Part shown: positions 21,798 through 33,515 of the stretch, piece by piece
How the letters are laid out: the number at the start of each line of letters is the position of its first letter
Position numbering within the stretch: the stretch's first letter is position 1
Origin: Porphyra umbilicalis
Taxonomy: Eukaryota > Rhodophyta > Bangiophyceae > Bangiales > Bangiaceae
NCBI GenBank assembly: GCA_002049455.2
Contig: KV918840.1
Coordinates: 124,001 to 188,000, forward strand
Reading direction: 5' to 3'
DNA length: 64,000 bases
Notes under the pieces: model-generated
Database searches by the model: none
The model's input: the letters and a program-made list of their open reading frames with translations, nothing else
Told to the model about the DNA's origin: nothing
Position numbers and translations under genes: made by a program

Positions 21798-22144
21798 CGT
21801 CAGGATGGCGGCGTCAACGCGGGCGCCGCCCGCGGCCCGTCTCCTCCATCATGGCGTCGCCGTCACGACCTGCACGTAACATCATCACCAACAGCTCCAC
21901 CATCACTGCGTCGGCCGTGGGCGCGTGCGGCGACATGGACATCGCCGTGCACGGCGGCGTCGACACGGGCGCCGCCAGTGCGGCCGTCTCCTCCATCACG
22001 GCCATCGGCACCACGACCTGCATGGACATGTAACACATCCTCAACAGCTCCACGATCACGGCGTCGGCCGTGGGCGCGTGCGGCGACTTCGACATCGCCG
22101 TGCACGGCGGCGTCGACACGGGCGCCGTCAATGTAGCGGTTCTA
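20990..22144. repeat. Degenerate coding tandem repeats, E1 copy 1
   Basis: Repeats related to the 153-bp units of copy 2, more diverged here. Recurrent words are GGCGGCGTCGACACGGGCGC and CACGATCACGGCGTCGGC. Several frames on both strands remain open. The repeats encode the N-terminal Asp/Arg-rich part of the JmjC protein. Confidence 0.7.
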
Positions 22145-22312
22145 AGCACCACCACGTTGGTTCGTCGTCTAGCCGAAGTGACCTCTTGATCAGCTCGGTC
22201 CGTCGAAGGAACTGCCCCGGAAATCGACCCAAGCCCAGCCTTCCCCCAACGGGAGGACAGGATCACGGCAAAGCCCAGGGCGGAATCGCAGTCCAAAGCA
22301 CAGTTGGTTTTA

Positions 22313-25300
22313 TCAAACGGCGACGGGGACGGGTCCCGCNGCGCCGCGCAGGGCCGTCATGTCCGCCTCGCCAGCGGCCACGCGGCTGTCATGGCCGCCG
22401 CCCCCACCCCTGCCGTCGGCGGAGGCGTTGGCGTTGGCGACCGCCGCCGACCGCGCGGCGGAGCGGAGGCCCGAGCCCCACGCCGCCTTGCCGCCGTCGC
22501 CGCCACCGCCGTCGCCGCCGCCGCCGCCGTGACGGCCGTCGCGCACCGGATGCGACGCTGGGTGGGTGGTCATTGCCGCCGCCGCCGCCGCCGCCAGCGA
22601 CGCGGCCGCCGCGGGCAGAGTCGTCAGGGGCACCCCCGCCGACCCGCTGACGGCATCGCCGTGCCGTGCGCGCGTCGCGGAGCGGGCGACAGCCGCTGCG
22701 CGGATGCGACGGGCCAGGTGCCAAAACCGCACCTGGTCCTCGGCAATGTTAATCGCTCGCACCCACAGACGGGCCGCTTCCTCCCCCCGGTGGACGGCGA
22801 GCACGTCGGGGTAGTCGGACAGGGTCGCAAGCACCGCCTCGCGCGACACCGCCGCAATCTCGCAGTACGTGCCGCAGACGGCCTGCATGGTGCGGGGGCG
22901 CGAGAAGAGTAGCTCGTCTTCGCCAAAAACGTCGCCGACGCGGAGCTGCACGACGCCGTCGGAGCGGCCCGACGTCGAGCGCGCAGAAAAGTCGCCCCCC
23001 TCACCGCCACCGCCGCCGCCGCCACCGTCGTCCCCGTCACGCGAGACGCGCCCCCTGTTGGTGCCGCTGCCCGCGCCAGCACCATCCAGCCCGAGCCGGT
23101 CATCAAACGCGTCCATGCCGCCCTCACTCCCTGTCGACCGATCCCGGTCCCCCCCGTCATCCGGGATTTCCAGCGTCGCCTCTCCATGCATGAGCACATA
23201 CAGCGCGTCGGCCGTGTCGCCCGCACGGTAGACCAGCTCGTCGGGGCGAAAGAAGAGCTCCCGCGCCTGCGAACACACCGCTGCCAGTGCGGCGGGTGGC
23301 AAGTCCCGCAACAGCGTCGCCCGTGACAGCGCTTTGCCGTACGTATAGGCCATAACTTGCGCGCGCAGGTCTGGGCTCATCGCGTCGAGGAGCTGCTTCT
23401 CGTTCGCGATACGCAGCCGCTCATAGCGATGCTGGAAGTAACGGCGGATGTCAAAAGCCAGGGAGGAGGGCAGCTTGCGCAGCCGCGCATAATCGCTGAG
23501 CTGGTCCATCTGCGTACGGTGGTACATGGAGTTGACCGACAGCTCCGACACCAGCGAAGCCACGTTGGTAATGACGTACGCAAAGCACGCGGCGCCCATG
23601 AACATGACGATGACGGTGTAGCACCGCTCCCGGGTGTTCCGCGGCGTGATGTCACCGTACCCAATTGTCGTGACGGTAGCTGTACGCCGGGTGGGATGCA
23701 ATCAAACAAGAGCAGGGGTTCATATGCATTCGGTAACAGCAGTGCACGTGAGAACAGCTCGACCACATCAGACAAAGACAGGGGTAAAAGCAAGAAACTC
23801 GTCAGTACAGAGCCACTCAACGACGGGTTCCGTCTACACAGGTAGACCAACTCACCGAATGGCCAGCTGCTCGACCCACAGACACAACCACGCCCGAACC
23901 GAAATGCATCGCACGACAAACACCCAGAACGCCACCAACGTACCGGCCGAAAAAAACACCGACGCCACCCAACGCCCAAACAGGTCGTCTGGAATATCGT
24001 CCTGCAGGAGCCACGAGTCCTCCCCGTCCTCGTGCAGCGAACCGATGAAGTAGAAGAGGCACCCAATCCAGTGCGCGAGCAGCAACACCATCCCGAGCAG
24101 GTACAGCATGCGCAGGTACGCGTACTTGATGTGCATCCGCACCTCCACGCGGGTGAACGAGTTGCGCATCCGTGCCCGGCGAAAGAGGGAGACGAGCTTG
24201 GACAGTCGCAGTAGGCGGAGAAAGCGAAGGAGCTTGAAGAGCACCCCCGACTCGGAGGAGAATGCCAGCGACAGGGCGTCCCAGGGCAAGGTCGACAGGA
24301 TGTCGGGGACGAGCCAGGTGCGCGAGTAGCGAGCAGCAATGACTTTGCCACGCGTCTCCATCACCCGGTCGTGCCGCACGTAGCCAGTGACAAAGCACAG
24401 GAGGATGTCGGTCGCAAACGCCGCGTCCATGACCCGCTCCATCCAAAAAAAGAAGGACGACGGCGTCAGCCGAGCGTAAAAGCAGTAGACAAACACGGAA
24501 AAGGTTGCCACGTACAGCAGAAGCACGCACAAGACGGCGTCCCAAAAGCGCCGGAACCCCCCCGTCGGGTCAAAGTAGATACCAAACCAGCCACTGGCCG
24601 CCGCCGACGCGGAGCGGTGGCGCAACGCGTACCCGCCGTGCTTCTTATCCGCCACCGCTTGGAGGGCCACGTTGACCTGGTCCTTGACGAGCAACGCCGC
24701 GTCGCTGCTCGAGTCCGTCCTCCCCCCATTGACGCCACTGCCCGCCTGGGGCGTCGTGGCCGACCCAGAGAGCGTGTCGGACGAGTCGCCCGTCGACATG
24801 AGGGCGCCATCGGAACGGTTGCACCCGTGGCGCCGCGCCTCGGCGCGCCCCCGCGCGTCATCGTCCCGGCCAGCGGTGCCGCGGGCGACCGCGGTACCGC
24901 CCCGTGGGGAGCCGACGCCGCCGGTGCCACCGCCACCGCCGCCGCCCGACAAAGACGCGAGCAGCTCTGGGTAGGAGGAGGCGGCCGCGATGCTGCCGAG
25001 CCCCCCCCCTGCGCCCGCCCCCGATCGCCCCCGCCGGATGGTGCGGCCCGTCGAGCGGGCGACGCGGGAGCCAGCCCGCCCCGAGCTCGACGGCGCCCGC
25101 GTCTGTGAGACGCCCCCAGAATCGTCGCCCGACCACACATCCAGCGGGGAGACCTCCAGCGACCGGTGACGCTCGTCGAGGTGCCGCTTATACATACGCG
25201 ATAAGCGGTACATCTCCCGCACGTCGGGGCCGGGGAGGGGTCGAGGGGCGCCCGGTGCCACGCCCGTGGGGGGGGTCAAGCCGTGGTCGACGGGTGGCGG

Positions 25301-25840
25301 CGCAGCGTTGCCAAACGCCGACGGCAGGGGCGGCAACAGGCCGCCAGGCGGCCCCTCACCGAGCTCCAGCGGCGGCGGCAGCCGGCTGGCGCCATGCCGG
25401 CCGTCCCTCCCCGTCGCGGGGGTGCCCAGCGCGAGGTCGGGCAGCGGCGGGAGGCCTGGTAGGCCATCCCCCGCCCCATCTTGCACGACCAGTGGCGCCA
25501 GCGGCGCCAGCCCCCCGACGCCCGCCGCCTCGACCCGCTCAAAGGGCGTCAAGACGTTGGCGCCTGCGAGCAATGCCGCCGCCGACGCCGCCGCCGCCGC
25601 GTATGGCCCGCCCGCCGGCGCGGGGGCGTCGACGCCCCCGCCACGCCCGTCGCCGCCCGCTGCTGCCGGCGGCGGCACCGTCCCGCTGGCGGGCGGCGCG
25701 TACGCAGACGACGACCCGTGGGCGGGCGGCGGCGTCTGGGGGCGCGCGGCGGCGGCGGGGGGGGAGCCCCGCGGATCCCGGTAGGCGGCGTTGGCAACCG
25801 CCGCATCGCGAAGTGTGGCGCGCAGCGTGCCGCCATCCAT
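22313..25840 (-). CDS. Cyclic-nucleotide-gated / HCN-EAG type K+ channel
   Basis: Two exons, 25840-23944 and 23679-22313, joined by a 264-bp intron (GTACGT...ACAG), give 1087 residues. Residues 1-425 are Pro/Ala/Gly-rich and disordered. Six membrane helices follow: S1 about 432-456 and S4 with LLRFLRLLRL at 537-546. The pore contains the K+ filter TTIGYGD (about 636-642), restored only after splicing. A C-linker and a cyclic-nucleotide-binding domain (about 755-925) follow, with RAGDTADALYVL, FGEDELL and RPRTMQAV. A Gly/Asp/Ser-rich insert of about 65 residues interrupts that domain at about 806-873. Such channels sit in the plasma membrane and pass K+ under voltage and cNMP control. Start chosen as the ATG at 25838-25840; the frame is open further upstream to about 26095 without recognisable sequence. 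One ambiguous base (22340) lies near the 3' end. Confidence 0.88.
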
Positions 25841-26095
25841 TGTGAGAGGCAAGGGAGAGGGGCTGAGTGGCAGCGAGACGGAAATAAAATGTGGCCCGGC
25901 TTCAGGTACGGAAGACACTGGCGGTACGGGGTACGATGGTGCAGAAAGCAGGCCGAGGCCGCCCCACGACCACGGCAAAGAAGAGTCGGGCACGGTCGAC
26001 GGGAGCGACCACAACACGAACGACGGCGTGATGAGCGAAACCAGTGAGGTGCGCCGCCGACGGAGTAGACAACCCAACTGCCCTGCCGGCCGCAA

Positions 26096-26686
26096 TCACG
26101 ACGCGGGCCGGCGGCGCGCTCCGCGCAGCCTCCGCCTCGGCCGCAAAGACGCTGGCGCGCCACCAAATCGACACGGCTCCTCCTTGCCCCACCCGCGCGG
26201 TGTGGTCCGCATCGCCGATGCAGAGGTCGACTCTCGGTGGCTGGATGTGTGAACTGCCCTAATCTCCTAATCTTCGCCGTGTTAGAATTGCCCTGCCAAA
26301 GTCGACTGGGATGGTTGACCGTGCCTCGTCCACTTGTGGTGGGCGCGGCCGTTTGATTGTGGTTCCGGAGCATGACGCATGCGAGGACTGCAACCTGTGA
26401 TAGGCCCAGGGCCCAGCTTCAACAGCCCCGCCTTCGTGCCCCCTCTGCCTGTTGGGTCGAACAGGGCCCTTTCGTATATCCGGGTACGCTGGTGGCTTGT
26501 ATGTAGGCTGCAACCGCAACAAATGAGCGATGCCACACTGGGGTCAGACGGATACTGTCGGCCGTCACACCGATTTCGCCGCGCTGTGTAGTCATCATCT
26601 TTGCGCTCGTTGTCGCTCGCTGGCTACCGTTTGCGCGCCTCCCTGGGTCAAGCTGGGACTCTCGGGTATCGTCGAGCGCTGTCACG
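26096..26686. other. Upstream region of K+ channel, nothing recognised
   Basis: Non-repetitive sequence with no domain-bearing frame. It is the likely promoter space between the leftward channel gene and any rightward gene starting near 26687. Confidence 0.4.
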
Positions 26687-26986
26687 ATGTTCGGCATCGG
26701 TCTTTTGATGCGAGTGGCCGACGTCGCCGTTACTGTTGGCGCCTGTGCCGCCGGGATTACCGCGTATGGTATTGTATCCATTCTGGACTTGACGGGAGTT
26801 CGGCGTCTGGACCCTCCTCCCCGGTCCCCTTCGACGGAGGTGCAGCGGAGCAATAAATCGTTTAGTCGATTGCGACGGGCCGCCGCGCACCTGGCTGATG
26901 AAGTACACATCGGCCTGGTGATTCTGTCTTCTCCTATACTAATCTGGGTGGAGGGCCGTCGCCGAAACCCGCGGAATCGCCGGTGA
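26687..26986 (+). CDS. Small hypothetical protein with hydrophobic N-terminus
   Basis: A 99-residue frame opening with MFGIGLLMRVADVAVTVGAC and continuing through a hydrophobic stretch compatible with one membrane helix or an organelle targeting signal. A second hydrophobic segment (HIGLVILSSPILIWV) lies near the end. The last residues are Arg-rich and the downstream DNA is Ala-coding repeat, so the gene may continue through an intron. No family recognised. Divergent orientation from the channel is the only contextual support. Confidence 0.25.
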   Translation: MFGIGLLMRVADVAVTVGACAAGITAYGIVSILDLTGVRRLDPPPRSPSTEVQRSNKSFSRLRRAAAHLADEVHIGLVILSSPILIWVEGRRRNPRNRR

Positions 26987-26989
26987 GGC

Positions 26990-27370
26990 ACGTCCTGCGC
27001 CTGCAGCGGGCGGACCGAGGAGGGGGGGGGAAGCGGGCTGGCCAGCTCCGCGGCCGACGAGGCGGCGGCAGTCGCGGCGGCAGTGGCGACGGCGGCGGTA
27101 GCGGCGGCGGCGGCGACAAAGGCGGACGGCGGTGCACCTGCTACCGCGGCGCTAGAGAGCGTCGCGTACAAGTCGTCTGCCGCAGCGGCGGCGGCGGTTG
27201 TGCAATCCGCCGCTATCGCGCCAAGAGGAATGGTCGGGGAACGGGTCGGCCAGCGCCGCGGCCGATGAGGCGGCGGCAGTCGCGGCGACGGTCGCGGCGG
27301 CCTCGCGCCAGGTGGCCGACTTTGGGGCATTTGTTTGGACGATAAGCAACTTCTCGAAGGCGATTGTGTG
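26990..27370. repeat. Diverged tandem duplication, Ala-coding
   Basis: Two related stretches around 27030-27110 and 27235-27310 share GGCCAGC, GCCGCGGCCGA and GAGGCGGCGGCAGTCGCGGCG. They lie in different registers relative to each other. In one + register the first copy reads SGLASSAADEAAAVAAAV; the second reads alike in another. The block may be the tail of the small gene upstream. Confidence 0.4.
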
Positions 27371-27379
27371 AGCTGTGAT

Positions 27380-29901
27380 GGCCAGGAGCACTGGGGGCTA
27401 CCGCCAAGGACTGAGTGCCACCGACAGGTTATCGGTGGTCCCGCCGGACGGGGCTGAATGCGCCCGGCAAAGGAGCGGGACGCCACCACTTGGGGGATGA
27501 GCGGGCTGGGGATGAGCGCCTCCCTCAGGGAGGGGGCGCCCGTATGCCCGCCCGCGCCGGTACACGCGCGCACTGCTTTGTTTCATCATAGTCATCCCGG
27601 TGGGGGCTAGCCCCGCTGAGAGAGGTCGTAAGAAAGCCAACCCTTGTATCAAACCGGGTCGGTCAGAAAAGCCTTGGAAGGGCCCTCGGGGCCGTTGCAC
27701 AAGGGACAGTGTGTGGTGGGGGAAGAAAACACAAGCACGGCTAGTGGGAGGCGGAGTGACGAGCACAATGGCGCCAAAAGGGGCGGGCGTCGGAATGAGG
27801 AGCGCATGGCTGGGGTGCGCCACCGCTGCGGCGGCGGCGGCGGCGGCAGCCAGTGTTTGGCGGCTCACGCGCGGCCGACGGCCGACACGACGGCGGCAGC
27901 AAATACAAAGGTCGTGGCCGTCAAACCACCATCTGATCAGCCGCCATGGTGCGGGTGTGGGGGGAGAGCCCTCAACGCCCACTCGCCGTCGGCGCTAACA
28001 ATCACAGGCACTGTCACGCGTCTGCACACGCGCCCTCCCACCTAAAAGTGGCTGCAAAAGCGGGCAGGCGGCTCGACGCACGGAGCCGCGACTGATGGGC
28101 GGTCGCGCACGGGGGGGAAGGGACAATCGCGGCTGAAGGGCGTGGGGAAGGACCCGTTGCCGCCGCTGCTCGTCAGGCCGTTGCCCCAGCCAACTGCGCG
28201 GACGCTGCTCTCCAAGTCGGCCGTCTCCTCGTCCGAGCGCGTCGACCGCGGCGCCTGCGCGTCAAAGTCCCAAAAGTCAAAGCCGGCCGATCAACCCACA
28301 CACGCGCTCAGCGCGCCCGCCGACAACTGCACGTAGAACTGGTCGGTGAGCGCCCCCGCCGTGCGCGTGTCAGACGACGGGTGCTGCCCGCTGCACACCG
28401 CCGACGGGGTGGCCGACAGAGCAGGCACGCAATTAAAGAATGCGCGAAGCGCAACGAACAGCCTCGGAGCATGCACCCCCAAAACGCCCGGGCAAGGCAA
28501 GCGCCACAGAGAAACAACAAGCGCTCGACAGGCCAGGACGGCGGACGCCCGACCGCCCGCCGTCCGACGCGGCTGGTGCCGTGCCCCGCGCCGCCGCCGC
28601 CGCAGCGCGGCGGTGCCGGCGGCCGCCACGGTGGCAGTGACGGCAGCAGCGATAGTGGCGGCACCGCCGGCGATGCAGCGCCTCTCGCGGTGAGGGGGGT
28701 GGGGGGGATTGAGGGGCGGGGGTGTAGGGGGTACGGATGGCACCGCCCCAACAGACGGCGACGCGATGCCCGAGGGCGAGCGGCCGCAGCGCGCTGCGCC
28801 ACCGGACGACGCGCGCGGCGCCACCGCCGCGCACGTTGCCGCAGGTGCGCTGTGCGTGTGCGACTCTGCCCCCTCCTGTGGCGCGGCCGTGGCCACTCAC
28901 GTACACACGGGGGGACACACTGCGCGCTGCGTCGGCGGCGGCGTCGGCGGTGGCCCCCCCAGCCGCGCCGTCGCCGGCCAGTGACCACCCACCGGCGGCC
29001 GCGGCGGCGGCGGCGCCCGCCACCAGCGGCAGGTCGCGCGCACCGTCGCCCGCGCGCCCGTGCCAGACGACGCGCCGCCGCCACGGGTAGGTGCGCCGCT
29101 GCCGCCACGCTCAAGGGCTGGGAGGCGCCCCCCCCCCCCCCGCCCCCCCCTCGCAGTAACCGCCGGCCGCGGCGCCGCACGCGGCCCTGTAGTTGGCGCC
29201 GCCGCCGCCGGCGGGCAAGCGCCGCGCGCCTATCGTCGCCGCCAGCCACGGCGGCGGGTGTGGCCGACGGCGGCCGCGTCGCCGCCGCCCGCCCCCCACA
29301 CCCGGTCCGCGTGCCACCCGACGCCGACCCGCGCGTGCGACAGCGACCGCAGTGGCCATCCCCCCGACCGTGACCGCACCGTCCCCGCCCACGATGGTCA
29401 CACCACCGGTGCGCGCGGCACACCCCACACGACGACCAGCCGGGCCACGTCGGCGACGGCCGCCCCCGCCCGCGACGCGGCGGCTCTGTCGACCCTCAGA
29501 GCCGCCGCCGCGGCGGCGGTCGACGCGGCGAGACGCACCGCCACCGCTCGCCGCAGCCGCAGGGCGGGGGAGGGGGGGGGGGGAGGGTGCACCGTCGGCG
29601 GCAACGCCGACGCCACCCCCCGTCGCCGGCGTGGGTGGGGGCGGCAGAGGCGCCGCCGCTCGCGACTCTTTGAGTCATCGACGGCCGGTGGCGGTGGTGG
29701 CGGCGGGGGGGGCGGTAGGCGGCGTCGGAGGCGGGGGCGGGGGGGGGGAAAGCGGCCGCGCCGCCGCGGCGGGCGTGGCGGGCGCTGGGTGCCCGACCGT
29801 CCCGCCGGCGCCCCCTCCACGAGGGTGAAGAACGAAGCGCCGCGGCATCCACCGCCAACGCGAACTTTCGTACGGGTCCGAAAGTAAACACACACACGCA
29901 G
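27380..29901. other. GC-rich region with unassigned minus-strand frames
   Basis: Long frames occur on both strands, mostly Arg/Pro/Ala/Gly from composition. On the minus strand, short stretches look more protein-like, for example ALTDQFYVQLSAG (around 28340) and GFDFWDFDAQAPRS just downstream in another register. A small intron-containing minus-strand gene is therefore possible near 28150-28450. C14 and G-runs occur near 29130 and 29570. No family recognised. Confidence 0.3.
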
Positions 29902-29909
29902 GTGCACAC

Positions 29910-30843
29910 CAGGGGTCTTCAAGCGTACTCAATTTCTGCCAGCGTCTGCGTATTTGAGATTTTTCCTGTCAAGCAACCGCGTGCCGGAAAGAAGGAGCTC
30001 CACCCAAGCGTACATTGTCAACCGGTGAACAGTAAGCGTTTTTTTGTGGGTATTTTTCGACCGAGATGTGTGACTGGGTATTTTGTTCCCAGGAAACACA
30101 CCGCGTATTCTGCGGGTATTTTTCACGGCCGGACTCGACCTCGGCCATCTGTCTGGCGTGGGAGCGACCCGACCCACTGCTGGCGGGCATATTCGCCCAG
30201 CGGCCGCCGGCTGTTGGTCGGGCAGGCGCGCGGCGGTAGCCGCCGGTCGGTCGGGCAGGCACGCGGCCGCCGCCGCGCATCGAGGCCGCCGCGGTAGTGG
30301 GTGGGGCGGGGGGAGTACGGGGGGGCTATAGGGGGGAGGGGGAAGGGAAAGAAGCCGTGGATGGCGGCAGGGGGGGGGGGGGGGGTGAGGGGAGAAAAGA
30401 GCAGGGGTGCCACGCCACCGCGGCCGCCGCCACCGCGGCCGCCGCCACCGCGGCCGCCGCCACCGCCCGCTGCCGCGTGCGGGCGCGCTTCGTGGGCGCG
30501 GCCGTCCACCGCCCACCGCCGCGTCGGCGACTGGCGCGGTGGCAACGCCGAAACCGGCGGCGGACGCCGCCCCCACCCGCCGCGCGCGGGTGTCGGCCAC
30601 GTAATGTTGATAGGGGGTAAAGTACGCTGGAGGTGATCAGGCCAGCGTACTTCCTGACAGAAGTCACCGGGTATGGGTATTTCCAAAAAATACCCGGTTG
30701 CGGCGGGTCCAAGCGTTTTTGAGTCAATGGCTCTTCTTCGGGTAGCGTACAACTGCAGGAAGGCAGAAATCCAAGCGTGTGGGTATATACCCGGAAAAAA
30801 ACGCGCGAATACGCTTGGGGAAAAGTACGCTTGAAGACCCCTG
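29910..30843. mobile_element. Non-autonomous hAT element, 934 bp
   Basis: Perfect 20-bp terminal inverted repeats (CAGGGGTCTTCAAGCGTACT) lie at 29910-29929 and, inverted, at 30824-30843. They are flanked by perfect 8-bp duplications GTGCACAC at 29902-29909 and 30844-30851. The 8-bp duplication and CAGGG tips are diagnostic of hAT elements. Subterminal DNA repeats GGGTATTT/AAATACCC and AAGCGT words. The centre is GC-rich with a short tandem CCACCGCGGCCGCCG block (about 30417-30470). No transposase is encoded. Confidence 0.92.
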
Positions 30844-30851
30844 GTGCACAC

Positions 30852-31557
30852 ACAGTTTTGGCCATGCCTGCGGCGCGCACGCGGGCCAGAACGCCCTGAG
30901 CACGCCCCCCAGTTTCCAACTTTGCTGCTGGCTCGACAAACCCAACAACCTTTGCTGCCAAAAGAATGCGATCATGCCCACCGCCAGGCCCGCGTCAAAG
31001 CCCTCGACCAAATCATCTGGCCACCGTGGCATCTTTCATGCTGGGAGCACCCAATGTAAGCGACACGTTTGCGATGATCTCTCGTCCGTCAGACCAATGA
31101 AGACGCAAACCGCTTCATGCTCACCGGCCCCCCGGCCCGCTCCACAAACAAACTGCATATGGAGTTTGCAGACGCCATATGAAAGCATCCTACAACAAAA
31201 GACACGACGGGGAACTCTCCAGAGACGCCTGAGACTCGGACAAAGACGGCTATGGCGCTTCCCCAAAAATTGGGCACACCGCTGATCAGGAAGCATCGTG
31301 CACACATCGTGCTGTAAGGGCGAGACATCGATGCACGGCCAATGGTTGAGCGTCGTTTGTGCCCCGGTAAAATCGGACGCACGCTCAGGACTGACGGTCG
31401 AGACTCCCGTTTTTCTCCGCATTTCACCGCCGTCAGGCCCCTCATGCAAGGAAGCAGCCCTCTAGTGTCTATTCTACCTGGCCCTGGCATCAATTGATGC
31501 CAGGGTTGTGCTCAATTGATGCCAAGCCGGAATCGTTGATTCCAGCTCTCCCGCATA
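30852..31557. other. Region between hAT and E1 copy 2
   Basis: Minus-strand frames run from 31032 and 30961 into the hAT element. One contains GMIAFFWQQRLLG and another VVGFVEPAAKLETGG, which could be pieces of an interrupted host gene, but no family is recognisable. The rest shows nothing except the palindromic motif listed separately. Confidence 0.3.
31463..31521. repeat. Palindrome-bearing dispersed repeat, copy A
   Basis: Contains the 16-bp perfect palindrome GGCATCAATTGATGCC (31486-31501) preceded by CTAGTGTCTATTCTACC. The same preceding block and palindrome occur in opposite orientation at 50172-50225. Confidence 0.7.
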
Positions 31558-31646
31558 TACACAGCGAGACGGATGCTCGTCCTTATTTAATCCTAGCCGC
31601 ACAATCGAGAAATCCACGGGATAAGACTGAGGATCGGTTTTCCCAT

Positions 31647-32796
31647 CGTCACCACCGGCAGAATCCCCATCCGTCCCAATCCAAAGCCTATCCGTATCCA
31701 AAACTCTGATGGATGGGCGTTTTTTGACGTCTGTGAGCGCCCCCCGATTCCCCATCCAAAGAGTTACTTGGATGGGCTTCCTCGACCGAGGCCAGTCAAA
31801 AGTCATCGGGTTTTTGTGCAGCACAGCCGTTTCTTTCCGGCCCTCGTCACGGCCGCGGAGAAATCCCGCCATCTCATTGGGCCAGCATCATTTCTACTCT
31901 TGTGGCGGGCCCTTGCTAACTGTAGCCCCCGTACCAGTCCCATCCTGTCCGCCGTGCTCGGCGGTCGGCGGCACGAGGTCGATTCTTGCTGTTCTGCGAT
32001 GCAACTCCCACGATTCATAGTAATTGACATTCAAATCTTGTAGATTGTGTCCGCGTCGTCGACGACACGACCAGACCGACGGTCGTCTTCTTCACGCCGA
32101 CAGACAGCGACAGGAGATGACTTGGCCTCGAAAATCGCGAAGAGTCGGAGACATCGCAAAACGCCGTGCTCCACGCAGCGCTCCGCTATTCGCTTTGAGA
32201 GTGCAAAAAATCCGTCACTTGCACAGTGCTTTTCGAAGTCACCGACGCCGCAAGCCCATTGCGAGGTAGCCCTTGCGCTGAGGCACTGGAGTCACGAACG
32301 CTGCATCTTTGCCTCCGCCGCGACTTCACCTCGTTGGATTCGGAGTCGGTCGTGAGGACGGCGGGCTCCAATCAAGGCACGTGCAATTGGCATGCTACAC
32401 AATAAAATACTTGTGGTACCAGCAGACCAAGTGCATCGGCCCAAACTGCTACGCGGTGTGGCCAAACCACGTGCGACTGGTAGCCAATCACATGGTCTCT
32501 TGGTTGTACATTGGGGTTTCTGAAAATGAAACGGCCGAGCCTGCCGAGGATCACACGCTGTCTCTCGAGCGGGCCACCTCGACTCGAAGAACTCACGGGC
32601 GGAACTCGGGACTACACCATCATCTCAGAACGCACATCCAAAGCCCATCCAAAGCCCAGCGGTATCCCATCGAAAACTCTGATGGATGGGCTTGGATGAG
32701 CGGGTGACGCCCATCCGTCAACATCCGAAGAGTGATGAGACAACATCCAAGGCCCATCTAAAACCCGGTTGGATGGGGATTCTGCCGGCGGTGGCG
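31647..32796. mobile_element. 1150-bp inverted-repeat element inserted in E1 copy 2
   Basis: Copy 1 of E1 is uninterrupted at 14801-14815. In copy 2 the same point holds 1150 bp bounded by AT on each side (31645-31646 and 32797-32798). Terminal repeats of about 26 bp begin CGTCACCACCGGCAGAATCC on the left and match at 24 positions on the right in inverted form. Both subterminal regions repeat CCATCC, TGATGGATGGGC and CATCCAAAGCC. No transposase-like frame. A 2-bp AT duplication does not settle the superfamily. Confidence 0.85.
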
Positions 32797-33515
32797 ATAC
32801 AGCCACATCGATTCTCGAGGTTGGTTCGACGCGTTTCTAAGATCGTACTGTATTGATCCACAGATTGGCTCAGGACCGTCTGTCAGTTATTCCGAAGGAT
32901 CGTCCTGAGGCGATCCCACACCCGATGTGGGGCGAGACATGGAATTAATCAGCACTCTATCCTGCGAGCTCTTCCAGTGCTCCCGTCTAGTCTATCCTCA
33001 ACATCATCGTGAGGATCACCTGCGGAATCTTCAGGAACAGTCCCCCAGATAGTCGTCAGGATCAAACTGAGAACCAGGCAACGGACTAGCCCATGGCAGG
33101 AGCAGTTGCACAAGTGGACACGTCGCTTTGTCGCCCAAGTGCGGTTGATCTTGGAGGGTCTTGCAACCGGGAACGACGCAAAACGTACAGATCTGACTAC
33201 CGGAACGTCGCTCGTCTCTTGCGCACGCACCTGAGTCTCGGGAGAGCCTCGGCGTGGTGCATTGCCTCTGCACCGCCCTCCTCCACCGTTTCTCCTGCAA
33301 CCTTGTCCTTGTACGCTGCTGTTATCGTACTGCCCCCGCTCCGTGCATATGCTCAGCTCGTGGTGTCACCTCTCCTCGCGTCGCACTGTGTACCGTCTCT
33401 ATATGAGGATCTCTTTGTTCTGCTTTCCCTCTGTGGTTGCGTTCTTGAGTTTGACCGTCTTATGCTTGACTATCCGTGTACACAAAAGGCCTCTCCCTGG
33501 ACTGACGTCTAGTGT

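Larger units (their letters stand above)
14720..22144. mobile_element. E1 transposon copy 1, right end truncated
   Basis: Shares its left boundary (TACACAGCGAGACGG) and almost all sequence to about 21600 with copy 2 at 31558 onward. It encodes a transposase on + and a convergent JmjC-domain protein on -. The right end is lost: the coding tandem repeats run to about 22144 and then meet unrelated sequence next to the K+ channel gene, so the N-terminal region of the minus-strand gene found in copy 2 (40050-42420) is missing. Subterminal left DNA (14810-15100) holds repeated GATCnTC-type words. Superfamily placement rests on the transposase. Confidence 0.8.
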
